DNA of 64,000 nt, from NCBI RefSeq assembly GCF_003967015.1, contig NZ_AP017560.1:682001-746000 (forward strand). The letters are read 5' to 3'. The position numbers and the translations under genes are program-made. The DNA is from Pseudanabaena sp. ABRG5-3 (lineage in GTDB: Bacteria; Cyanobacteriota; Cyanobacteriia; Pseudanabaenales; Pseudanabaenaceae). The notes beneath the pieces were generated by a model. The model worked only from the letters and a program-made list of their open reading frames with translations, did no database searches and was not told the DNA's origin. Shown here piece by piece: positions 8,133 through 14,936 of this stretch. Each line of letters opens with the position of its first letter. Within the stretch, counting starts at the first letter, position 1.

Positions 8133-8420
8133 ATGCGAACAATTCAACTGGATGAAGAAACTAGCCGTGATCTGGACAAACTCTTATCTGATCAACAGAT
8201 CACACCTGAAGAGCTAATCAAACAATTAATTCGCGATCGCTTGCAACAACCTCCAAAGCCGAAAACCGTGATGGAAAAACTACAAGAGTTGGAAAGTCAG
8301 CAAGGTGAGCCTCACCCCTTTCTCAATGAGCGTTCTGATTTATCGGATCGAGATGTGTGGAAACCAATGATCGCTCAACACCTAACCGAACAACAACAGA
8401 AAATTTCTGAACAATCATGA
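8133..8420 (+). CDS. Antitoxin-like protein (RHH-type N-terminus) of the 8417 PIN gene
   Basis: 95 aa. MRTIQLDEETSRDLDKLL followed by TPEELIKQLIRDRL fits a short beta strand and two helices, as in ribbon-helix-helix antitoxins; the acidic, Pro-rich tail would wrap the toxin. Good Shine-Dalgarno TAGGAG 8 bases before the ATG. Its stop overlaps the start of the PIN gene by 4 bp, the usual antitoxin-then-toxin order. It could autoregulate the pair. Family assignment below RHH level is not possible by eye. Confidence 0.65.
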   Translation: MRTIQLDEETSRDLDKLLSDQQITPEELIKQLIRDRLQQPPKPKTVMEKLQELESQQGEPHPFLNERSDLSDRDVWKPMIAQHLTEQQQKISEQS

Positions 8421-8833
8421 AATATCCTGCGATCCTCATTGACACTTCTGCTTTTGTTGCCTTTTACAACCAAGCAGATAAGAATCACTCTATAATGCGT
8501 AATTTTTTCTTGGAATGTGATAGCAAGTTAGTAACATCAACCAGTTGCATAACCGAAACGGTATGGATGTTAAGGTTCAACTATCGAGTCCAAAATGTAT
8601 TCTTATCCACATTTTTGGCTGATATTTACATCCATGAATCTTTAACAAAGCAAGATCTAGCAAGAATTATGGAATTGAATGAAAAATATGCTGATCGCAG
8701 GGCTGACTTTGCTGATTTATCGCTAGTTGCTATTTCTGAAAGACTAGATATACCAGCGATCGCAACTTTTGACAAAGATTTCCAAGTATATCGCCGTTAT
8801 CGTAATCAACCTTTTGTAAACGTTCTTGCCTAA
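8417..8833 (+). CDS. PIN-domain toxin (VapC-like)
   Basis: 138 aa, a single PIN domain, which is usually an Mg-dependent endoribonuclease. Acidic residues: ILIDTSAF (D9), ITETVW (E about 47), RADFADLSLVA (D about 98) and TFDKDF (D about 118). All four canonical positions are filled, so it should be active. Overlaps its antitoxin gene. A toxin pair inside the island may stabilise it or may be a chance insertion between the kinase-like and nicotinamidase-like genes. Confidence 0.8.
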   Translation: MKYPAILIDTSAFVAFYNQADKNHSIMRNFFLECDSKLVTSTSCITETVWMLRFNYRVQNVFLSTFLADIYIHESLTKQDLARIMELNEKYADRRADFADLSLVAISERLDIPAIATFDKDFQVYRRYRNQPFVNVLA

Positions 8834-8859
8834 AGTTTTAAAACAGGAAAACTCTAACC

Positions 8860-9912
8860 ATGACTACTCAAATCTTGACTCAACTTCCTATCCCTGCATT
8901 CTTCGATCGCCACAAAGTCGGTTCAGTATGGCGCGTTCCTTACCAAGATCGGGCTAACCAAGCCGAAGCATGGGCGAAGCAGCATGGTATCACGCCTGCC
9001 GCAAAGGATCGCAAGAAAATTTGTTTGATGGCGATCGATGTGCAGAATACCTTTTGTATTCCTGATCACGAGCTATATGTCGGTGGTCGCTCTGGTACTG
9101 GTGCGATCGAAGATAATGTACGGCTGTGCGAATTCATCTATCGCAACTTGCACCACATCAGTGAAATTGCGCCCACGATGGACACCCATACCGCTATGCA
9201 AATCTTCCATCCCATTTTCTGGGTAAACGATGCAGGTGAACATCCAATTCCTAACGCTACATCGATCACTTTGGAAGATGTGCAGCAAGGCAAGTGGAAG
9301 GTAAATCCTGCGATCGCCTACAGTCTCGCTAAAGGTAACTACATGGCAATTCAGCGCCACGCCTTGCATTATGTGCAGAAACTCAGTGATGAAGGCAAGT
9401 TTCCACTTACGGTATGGGCTTATCACTCCATGCTCGGCGGTATTGGTCACGCGCTCGTATCCTCCGTTGAAGAAGCAATGTTTTTCCATAATATTGCTCG
9501 TCACAGTCAGACTAATTTCGAGATTAAAGGGGGTAATCCTCTCACCGAGAATTATTCCGTACTGCGTCCTGAAGTGATGGATGGAGCCGATGGCAGACCG
9601 ATCGCGCAAAAGAATACGCGCTTCTTACAAAGGTTACTAGAATTTGATGCGGTGATCATCGCAGGACAAGCCAAGAGCCATTGTGTCGCATGGACTATTC
9701 AAGACTTGCTCAGCGAGATTCTTGCCCATGATCCTAAACTTGCGAAGAAAGTATATCTAATGGAAGATTGTACTTCGCCTGTAGTGGTTCCCAATGTTGT
9801 GGACTACACCGATCAAGCGGATGCAGCCTTTCAGCGATTTGCTAATGCAGGAATGCATCTTGTCAAATCAACTGACCCAATGGAAACTTGGACAGATCTC
9901 AACCTTGCTTAA
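8860..9912 (+). CDS. Isochorismatase-fold cysteine hydrolase, nicotinamidase-like
   Basis: 350 aa, longer than classical PncA (about 200). Nicotinamidase converts nicotinamide to nicotinate for NAD salvage. Seen: nucleophile region [12 protein letters not shown] (Cys about 272), AIDVQNTF (Asp about 55), and the metal triad [12 protein letters not shown] (D-x-H...H), which is diagnostic of nicotinamidases within the superfamily. Inserted segments around residues 120-230 are unexplained. Link with NrtR and ADP-ribosylglycohydrolases suggests it handles nicotinamide released when NAD is cleaved. A relative acting on another amide remains possible. AGGAA Shine-Dalgarno 15 bp upstream is weakly placed. 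Confidence 0.75.
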   Translation: MTTQILTQLPIPAFFDRHKVGSVWRVPYQDRANQAEAWAKQHGITPAAKDRKKICLMAIDVQNTFCIPDHELYVGGRSGTGAIEDNVRLCEFIYRNLHHISEIAPTMDTHTAMQIFHPIFWVNDAGEHPIPNATSITLEDVQQGKWKVNPAIAYSLAKGNYMAIQRHALHYVQKLSDEGKFPLTVWAYHSMLGGIGHALVSSVEEAMFFHNIARHSQTNFEIKGGNPLTENYSVLRPEVMDGADGRPIAQKNTRFLQRLLEFDAVIIAGQAKSHCVAWTIQDLLSEILAHDPKLAKKVYLMEDCTSPVVVPNVVDYTDQADAAFQRFANAGMHLVKSTDPMETWTDLNLA

Positions 9913-9913
9913 C

Positions 9914-9944
9914 GAGTTGTACTGCACTTCGCGCAGTACAACTC
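9914..9944. repeat. Hairpin after the nicotinamidase-like gene
   Basis: GAGTTGTACTGC (9914-9925) and GCAGTACAACTC (9933-9944) pair perfectly. No T-run follows, so it may be an RNA-processing or partial attenuation point between 8860 and 9977 rather than a full terminator. Confidence 0.6.
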
Positions 9945-9976
9945 TCAATCAAATCCAGTTTTAGGAGGTGAATCCT

Positions 9977-10138
9977 ATGATGAGTATCAATCTTGACTAT
10001 GAAACAGAGAAATATCTAGTAGCAATCCTTGCGAAAGAAAATACAACTAGTTCAGAATTGATTGAACGTTTGCTTAGAGAATATTTAGAATCTATTCAAC
10101 CTAAGAAAGGATTTTTTGGACGATTGTTATCTAGCTGA
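9977..10138 (+). CDS. Small RHH-like protein, 53 aa
   Basis: Short gene with the best Shine-Dalgarno of the island, AGGAGGTG (9963-9970), 6 bases before ATG 9977. The product starts MMSINLDYETEKYLVAIL and continues SSELIERLLREYL, a strand-helix-helix pattern as in CopG/Arc-type ribbon-helix-helix DNA-binding proteins, with a basic C-terminus (PKKGFFGRLL). It resembles the N-terminus of the 8133 antitoxin. No toxin follows. It may be an orphan antitoxin or a local regulator of the downstream OGFr and vWA genes. Confidence 0.65.
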   Translation: MMSINLDYETEKYLVAILAKENTTSSELIERLLREYLESIQPKKGFFGRLLSS

Positions 10139-10172
10139 AATGGACACAAATCAAAAAGCATGAGGTCGATCT

Positions 10173-10685
10173 ATGAACGCTTTACTCTCTTTCTATCGCG
10201 GCGAATCGGCAAACCCTGAAGGTCGCAAACTCGAAGATATTTGGATTTGGCAGCGCGATCGTCTTGAGAATGTCCATAACTACATTCAATGGCTATTTCC
10301 CCTCCCTGAACCGAGTCGATTTAACGCAACCGCTCCCCTTCTTGATGAAGAAGTGATTCAAGCTTTTTTATCTAACAAAGAACTTAGGAAGCGCCTATTT
10401 CGTTCCTTCAAACTGATGCTAGATTTTTACGGCTTGCAATGCGTAACCTCTAAAGAATTAGGAGTACAAATTAGCAAAGCCGCTAACTTCCACTCACGAA
10501 AACAGTTTTGGCTACGTCCCATGAATCACAATCATCTAAGAATTACTCGCATTCTCCGTAGTCTCACGCTCTTGGGGCTTAGAGCATATTCCAAATCTTT
10601 CCTGACTTGCTTGCAAGAACTTTATCAAGAAGATCCCAAAGCGATCGATCCCAAGACGATGGAATTTTGGGAAAAAGCAGTTTAA
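10173..10685 (+). CDS. OGFr-domain protein
   Basis: 170 aa, nearly all one domain matching the conserved region of opioid growth factor receptor proteins (OGFr_N): LSFYRGE at the start, LEDIWIWQRDRLENVHNYIQWLFPL at residues about 20-45 (type signature, shown in part: NYIQWLFP), then a helical C-terminus ending LYQEDPKAI. The biochemical role of bacterial OGFr proteins is unknown; the name comes from the animal protein. Its position between a nicotinamidase-like and a vWA gene in the island is the only functional clue. GAGG Shine-Dalgarno before ATG 10173. Soluble. Confidence 0.75.
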   Translation: MNALLSFYRGESANPEGRKLEDIWIWQRDRLENVHNYIQWLFPLPEPSRFNATAPLLDEEVIQAFLSNKELRKRLFRSFKLMLDFYGLQCVTSKELGVQISKAANFHSRKQFWLRPMNHNHLRITRILRSLTLLGLRAYSKSFLTCLQELYQEDPKAIDPKTMEFWEKAV

Positions 10686-10803
10686 ACAAGGAAAAAGGAG
10701 AAAGGAAAAAGGAAAAAACTTCCCTAATTGTCAATCAGCTAAAGGCTAAAAGCTAAGAGCTAAAAGCTAACCACCAATCACCAATCACCAATCACCAATT
10801 ACC
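10686..10803. repeat. Low-complexity tandem repeats before the vWA gene
   Basis: A purine-rich tract (GGAAAAA variants, 10686-10722), then GCTAAAA variants (10740-10770), then four near-perfect 7-bp CCAATCA units (10771-10800). Such short tandem heptamers are common in cyanobacterial intergenic DNA. They separate the vWA gene from the rest of the island and leave it without a visible Shine-Dalgarno. Confidence 0.8.
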
Positions 10804-11577
10804 ATGACTAACATCAACGATCTTTTTCAATCTGCTTTAGATGATGGAAGCCTTTCCAATGAATCTTTACAAGCACTTACTGTTTATGACCTCGGCGCAC
10901 AAATTCAAGCAGGGCTTGGCATTCATGTTGATGATGTGATGTCTAGCGAAGTCGTACTTGTAACAATTATGCCCGATGATTCGGGATCGATTCAATACTC
11001 AGGAAACGCTCAGGCTGTGCGCGGCGGACATAACTCCGTCATCGATGCGCTGACATCTTCACAGCAACAAGATAATATTCTCATTCACAATCGCTATCTC
11101 AATGGCACGATTCTCTATCCTTACTGCCCGATCGCACAGGCGATCCGCATGGATTCCAAGAATTATACGCCCAATCAAGGTACACCACTGTATGATCAGA
11201 CGGTAGTGCTATTGGGGACTGTATTAGCGAAGTCTCAGGAATTCTCGGATAATGGTGTGCCTGTTTGCACCGTAACCCTGATTATTACTGATGGTGATGA
11301 TTGTCATTCGATGCGGCATACAGCCAAGGATGTAGCGGCGATCGCCCATGATATGTTGCGAATGGAAAATCACATTATTGCGGCAATGGGTATTGATGAT
11401 AGCTCGACGGATTTTCGGAAAGTATTTAAAGAAATGGGAATTCGTGATGAATGGATTCTCACTCCTGCAAATAGTGATGGCGAAATCAGGAAAGCCTTTC
11501 AAGTCTTTTCGCAATCGGCAATGCGAGCAAGTCAGAGTGCAGCTAACTTTAATTCTCTTGGAGGATTTGGAGGATAG
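10804..11577 (+). CDS. vWA-domain protein (TerY-like)
   Basis: 257 aa. MIDAS-type residues: PDDSGSI near residue 58 (D-x-S-x-S), GTPLYD near 131 (the Thr), and IITDGDD near 162 (the distal Asp). vWA domains bind metal and a protein ligand; in TerY-P triads the vWA protein works with a PP2C and a kinase, and both are in this operon. The first 45 residues are helical and not part of the domain. The Gly-rich end (NSLGGFGG) is unusual. Last gene of the island; a hairpin split by a miniature element follows at 11590. Confidence 0.75.
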   Translation: MTNINDLFQSALDDGSLSNESLQALTVYDLGAQIQAGLGIHVDDVMSSEVVLVTIMPDDSGSIQYSGNAQAVRGGHNSVIDALTSSQQQDNILIHNRYLNGTILYPYCPIAQAIRMDSKNYTPNQGTPLYDQTVVLLGTVLAKSQEFSDNGVPVCTVTLIITDGDDCHSMRHTAKDVAAIAHDMLRMENHIIAAMGIDDSSTDFRKVFKEMGIRDEWILTPANSDGEIRKAFQVFSQSAMRASQSAANFNSLGGFGG

Positions 11578-11589
11578 AAATATTGTATC

Positions 11590-11750
11590 AAAACAGGTCA
11601 TTAAACTGACGTCAGTTCGACGAATGCGAAAAATGGTAAAAATCGCTTAGCGATTTTTACCATTTTTCGCCATTTGCGCCGCGCGGCGCGAAGCGCAAAT
11701 GACTATATCTAACTCACGTTAAACTGCATAGCAGTTTAATGACCTGTTTT
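11590..11750. repeat. Hairpin (19-bp arms) split by a miniature element
   Basis: Left arm 11590-11608 (AAAACAGGTCATTAAACTG) and right arm 11732-11750 are reverse complements. Without the inserted element at 11609-11719 and one 7-bp duplication, they form a compact stem-loop behind the vWA stop, a probable terminator of the island. Confidence 0.75.
11609..11719. mobile_element. Miniature element D, copy 1 (111 bp), with 7-bp target duplication
   Basis: Ends ACGTCAGTTCG and AACTCACGT are imperfect inverted repeats. The target duplication TAAACTG is exact at 11602-11608 and 11720-11726. Inside are two stems: one around CGCTTAGCG, flanked by the complementary AAAAATGGTAAAAAT and ATTTTTACCATTTTT, and one GC-rich stem with GCGCCGCG. 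A second copy in reverse orientation lies at 44201-44307. No coding capacity, so it would need a transposase in trans. Confidence 0.85.
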
Positions 11751-11766
11751 GGTGATAATGCGGTGA

Positions 11767-11872
11767 TAAGTTAGGTGGGCGCAAGTAAATATAAAACCCC
11801 CAAAAGCTGTGGCGCACGCGCAGCGTGCGCCACAGCTTTTGGGGCTATTTTTTAATTATGCCTAGCTACTTA
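11767..11872. mobile_element. Miniature element A, copy 1 (106 bp)
   Basis: Terminal inverted repeats: left TAAGTTAGGTGGGCGCAAGT, right ending GCCTAGCTACTTA. The centre is a long hairpin, CCAAAAGCTGTGGCGCACGC paired with its complement. Other copies: 42175-42253 (right end lost), 44312-44404 (complete) and 38722-38919 (interrupted). No clear target duplication. Confidence 0.8.
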
Positions 11873-11918
11873 TTAGCATTTTCAGCATTAGAACTAGAAT
11901 TAGATTCAGAATAATGCT

Positions 11919-12019
11919 AGGACAACCGCATAAAAAAGCGAATGAAATGAAAGGATTTTTTATGCGGTTGTCCTGACAAAAACTAGAAGCAATACCACAA
12001 CTCAATGCTTCTAGTTTTT
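11919..12019. repeat. Two adjacent hairpins
   Basis: Stem 1: 11919-11937 with 11956-11974, 19 bp, AGGACAACCGCATAAAAAA and its complement. Stem 2: 11978-11991 with 12006-12019, 14 bp, AAAAACTAGAAGCA and its complement. With elements D and A they fill the 576-bp gap 11578-12153, which contains no gene I can support. Confidence 0.75.
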
Positions 12020-12153
12020 GATTTTTTTTCTCAAACTTCCGCAGAATTGCTCTAGGCGATCGCGAAACAAATTCATAGACTCTAATCGATCTAGATATTG
12101 GAATCACCCATACCAAGCGCTGATCATCCTAAATTTGCATTGGGGATAAACCT

Positions 12154-12699
12154 ATGAATTCTGTTTTAAGAAACTCAAGTTTTTTATTGCTTGTTAGTGT
12201 AGTTCTATGCTTTAGCAACCATATCAATACAGATGTCTATGCGGGTGAAGTACCTCAAAATATTCAACCCAAGCGTATTGCATCCAGTCAACAGGTTAAA
12301 CAAGAAGAAATTAAGCAGAATCTCAATGAAAAATTGCTAATTGCGGCTCAAAATGGAAAGACTCCTGAGGTGCGATCGCTAATTTCCCAAGCTACCGATG
12401 TCAATGTCCGTGATGAATATGGGTGGACACCTTTATTATGGGCGGCAATGAATGGACATACCGATGTGGTGAGAGTTTTGCTAGCCGCAGGAGCAAATCC
12501 CAACACCCGTAATAAATATGGCTGGACTCCTCTTATGTGGGCAGCAGGTCAAGGCTATGGCGAAATCGTGCGATCGCTAATTGCCTCAGGCGCGAGACTT
12601 AATGCTCAAGATCGCAATGGCTGGACAGCAATCATGTGGGCATGGGATGGCAAACAGGAGGAGGCAGTAGCAATTTTGCGAAGTGCTACCCGTGAATAA
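12154..12699 (+). CDS. Secreted ankyrin-repeat protein
   Basis: 181 aa. A signal peptide (SFLLLVSVVLCFSNHINTDVYA, about residues 10-31; core LLLVSVVLCF) is followed by three and a half ankyrin repeats from about residue 63. The repeats carry the standard DEYGWTPLLWAAMNGHTDVV pattern (residues about 90-110) and NKYGWTPLMWAAGQG. Ankyrin arrays bind proteins; here in the periplasm, partner unknown. Trp in the GWTPL position is repeated in all three units, suggesting internal duplication. Single gene with its own terminator hairpin. Confidence 0.85.
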   Translation: MNSVLRNSSFLLLVSVVLCFSNHINTDVYAGEVPQNIQPKRIASSQQVKQEEIKQNLNEKLLIAAQNGKTPEVRSLISQATDVNVRDEYGWTPLLWAAMNGHTDVVRVLLAAGANPNTRNKYGWTPLMWAAGQGYGEIVRSLIASGARLNAQDRNGWTAIMWAWDGKQEEAVAILRSATRE

Positions 12700-12727
12700 A
12701 ACAAGAGGGCAATACACTCTTGTTTTA
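12697..12727. terminator. Bidirectional terminator shared by two convergent genes
   Basis: TAAAACAAGAG (12697-12707) pairs with CTCTTGTTTTA (12717-12727). The left arm contains the stop codon of the ankyrin gene, and the right arm contains the stop of the PAP gene on the other strand. Confidence 0.75.
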
Positions 12728-13318
12728 TACTTTTTTCAAAACAAATAAGTTTCCTTCATTGCCGCGACCAATTCGTAGATCTTGATCTAAATAAGTGGTT
12801 TCTAGCCAACCCTTCTGATCTTCTCGCTTAATTTGGAAGTCGATCGCTAATAATTTCTTGGGCGATCGCAAAGTATCGATAAAGCTATTGACATCCTGAT
12901 AGCCCACCAAAGTCTGAGAGCCAGCCACTAAGCGCTCAAAATTCACCTTAACCCGTTTCTCATTTACTACAGAGAAATTGGCACAGACACTTACTAAACC
13001 GCCCAATAATGGCAAACCCTTAATTTCAGCAACATTAAAAATTTTGCCCTCAGCTACACGCAAGCACTGATAGATATTGCCTAGTTTATAAAGCGGAAAG
13101 CGATCAATCCCTAACAACTCTTGGCTCGTCGTAAATAGCAACAACCAATTGCCATCTAACAATTCAGGGCTTTGGGTTGGTGCAGGTGTAGGGTTTAACT
13201 CTTCGAGATAGGCAACCGCCGAAAAAATTGCTTTGCGCTGATCCTCAGTCATATTCAAGCCGCGATTCACAGGGGCGATCGCATTGAGGAGATTTGCTTT
13301 GCGAGTAGTACTAGTCAT
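12725..13318 (-). CDS. PAP/fibrillin-family plastid-lipid-associated protein
   Basis: 197 aa. PAP/fibrillin is a lipocalin-like family of chloroplast plastoglobules and cyanobacterial thylakoids, thought to bind lipids or quinones under light stress. Seen: LDGNWLLLFTTSQELLGIDR near residue 55 (family signature DG-W-LL-TT), the QCLRVAEGKIFNVAEI strand, and the C-terminal TTYLDQDLRIGRGNEGNLFVL (residues about 173-193; typical YLD-D-RI-RGN--N-FVL). Full-length for the family. Single gene, convergent with the ankyrin gene. Confidence 0.85.
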   Translation of the reverse strand: MTSTTRKANLLNAIAPVNRGLNMTEDQRKAIFSAVAYLEELNPTPAPTQSPELLDGNWLLLFTTSQELLGIDRFPLYKLGNIYQCLRVAEGKIFNVAEIKGLPLLGGLVSVCANFSVVNEKRVKVNFERLVAGSQTLVGYQDVNSFIDTLRSPKKLLAIDFQIKREDQKGWLETTYLDQDLRIGRGNEGNLFVLKKV

Positions 13319-13331
13319 ATGCCTATTCTAC

Positions 13332-13368
13332 AAAAAAAGAGATATCGCTAAGCGATATCTCTTTTTTT
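13332..13368. terminator. Terminator of rpmJ
   Basis: AAAAAAAGAGATATCGCT and AGCGATATCTCTTTTTTT form a near-perfect palindrome with A- and T-runs on both sides, 25 bases beyond the rpmJ stop and 14 bases before the PAP start. Confidence 0.8.
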
Positions 13369-13393
13369 ATGATAAATAACGACAAGTCGTTGA

Positions 13394-13519
13394 TTATCCT
13401 TGACGAGCTTTGAACTTTGGGTTTGTCTTACAAATGACATAGATTCTGCCGCGACGACGTACAACCTTGCAGTCCTTATGGCGAGTTTTTGCCGATCTGA
13501 GGGAGCTAACAACTTTCAT
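13394..13519 (-). CDS. rpmJ: 50S ribosomal protein L36, zinc-free type
   Basis: 41 aa: starts [17 protein letters not shown] and ends [15 protein letters not shown]. This is the longer L36 form that lacks the CxxC...C...H zinc ribbon of the 37-38-aa form; only two Cys remain. L36 binds 23S rRNA in the large subunit. In several bacteria the zinc-free form replaces the zinc form when zinc is scarce; no Zur-type box was recognised upstream here. It stands alone, outside a ribosomal-protein operon. Confidence 0.9.
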   Translation of the reverse strand: MKVVSSLRSAKTRHKDCKVVRRRGRIYVICKTNPKFKARQG

Positions 13520-13742
13520 GGATTAATCCCTAACGTTTACTTATGATGAAAAATTTTCACACGGCTTTTAATTTTAACATGATTTTGGGCGTAAATCTTA
13601 AAACCTGAACTTAGCGAAGCTTTACGCTCTTTAATCCTGCCCTCCTTACAATTATGGGCTTTAAAGTGTGTGTTTAGCCAATCCAATGCTATGCTTGCAA
13701 GCATAAATTTGACCAACCTCAACATTAAATTTTATTTTTGTA

Positions 13743-14849
13743 ATGCTGCATCCAACTGCCATTCCTTACTTGGTCGCCTTTGCAGTATCTGCGATCGTGG
13801 TGTGGCTGAGTACGCCGATTATTCGACATTTCGGACTTAAAGCAGGATTAGTAGATAAGCCCAATCATCGCAAGATGCACACCACTCCTGTAGTGCGGGT
13901 CGGGGGTGTAGCAATTTTTTTAGGAAGTGTCACGGCTCTACTACTAGTTTGGGTAGGCGGATATTTTGGCATCTTGCCCCAAACTAGAGAATATGAAGTT
14001 TGGGGCGTAACAATTGGTGGGGCAGCATTTTTCTTAATCGGATTTGCGGATGACCTATTCAACTTACCGCCATTACCGCGATTAATTGCCCAGTTAGCGG
14101 TATCTGCCGCCGCTTGGCGCGTGGGTGTGCGTATTGACTTTATCTCAGTCCCATTTCTCGGCATTATCAAGTTTGGCTGGCTCAGTTTACCGATCACGAT
14201 GGTCTGGCTGTCAGGCATGGCAAATGCGATCAATTGGCTTGATGGACTTGATGGACTTGCCGCAGGTGTAACGACGATTGCCGCCGCAGTAATTTTAATC
14301 ACTAGTCTGTTTATGAACCAACCTGCGGCAGCTTTGATTGCAGCGGCGCTAGCAGGTGGTTGTTTAGGATTTTTACGCTACAACTTCAAACCGAAAAGTT
14401 CTGCGGAAATCTTTATGGGTGATGGAGGCGCATACTTTTTGGGCTTTACTCTTGCAGGGGTCAGCGTTATTGGTTTAGTTAAGGCTGTGGCAACGGTTGC
14501 CCTAATTATGCCCTACATGATTCTGGCTGTGCCAATTGTGGACGCGACGGCGGTAATTTTGCAACGTATTGGCAGAGGTGAGTCACCAATGGCGGCGGGT
14601 AAACAGCATTTACACCATCGCCTTGTCCAAGCAGGTGTATCCAAACGCCTCACAGTTTTATTTATCTATGCCCTCACCCTATGGGTTGGTAGTATTGCGA
14701 TGGCAATTTCAGGAATGCCAGCAGGGGGAACCTATGCAGCAATTAGTACTTTACTAATGGTTTATGCCTGTTGGAAGGTCTGGCAACGTATAAAAGCTAA
14801 AGAAGAGCGATCGCAAAAAGAGCAAGCTTCCCAAGTTAGCGATCGTTAA
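13743..14849 (+). CDS. WecA/MraY-family undecaprenyl-phosphate sugar-1-phosphate transferase
   Basis: 368 aa integral membrane enzyme with about ten helices. It transfers a sugar-1-phosphate (GlcNAc-1-P in WecA) from UDP-sugar to polyprenyl phosphate, starting O-antigen, exopolysaccharide or wall-polymer synthesis. Motifs: DKPNHRKMH at residue 39, GFADDLFNLPPL near 100 (Asp pair binding Mg), NAINWLDGLDGLAAG near 161, MGDGGAYFLGF near 224, and GKQHLHHRL near 286, the His motif of the WecA branch rather than MraY. ATG 13743 begins right at the first helix. Followed by a strong terminator. Confidence 0.88.
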   Translation: MLHPTAIPYLVAFAVSAIVVWLSTPIIRHFGLKAGLVDKPNHRKMHTTPVVRVGGVAIFLGSVTALLLVWVGGYFGILPQTREYEVWGVTIGGAAFFLIGFADDLFNLPPLPRLIAQLAVSAAAWRVGVRIDFISVPFLGIIKFGWLSLPITMVWLSGMANAINWLDGLDGLAAGVTTIAAAVILITSLFMNQPAAALIAAALAGGCLGFLRYNFKPKSSAEIFMGDGGAYFLGFTLAGVSVIGLVKAVATVALIMPYMILAVPIVDATAVILQRIGRGESPMAAGKQHLHHRLVQAGVSKRLTVLFIYALTLWVGSIAMAISGMPAGGTYAAISTLLMVYACWKVWQRIKAKEERSQKEQASQVSDR

Positions 14850-14886
14850 GAAAGAGATTCGGTACTTTGTACCGAATCTCTTTCTT
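14848..14886 (+). terminator. Terminator of the WecA-family gene
   Basis: Stem of 18 bp, AAGAAAGAGATTCGGTAC with GTACCGAATCTCTTTCTT, loop TTT. It starts inside the stop codon of the gene. Confidence 0.85.
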
Positions 14887-14936
14887 TGATTATCTTTAGC
14901 AGAATTGTCTATAGCAGTGAAAGTTTTGCTTAGGAC

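Noticed and set aside
9073-9609. 178-codon open frame antisense to the nicotinamidase-like gene
   Set aside because: The plus strand has clear catalytic motifs throughout; the antisense product shows no domain and no ribosome-binding site.
10771-10800. CCAATCA tandem units considered as a CRISPR array
   Set aside because: The unit is 7 bp, there are no spacers, and no cas genes are in the window.
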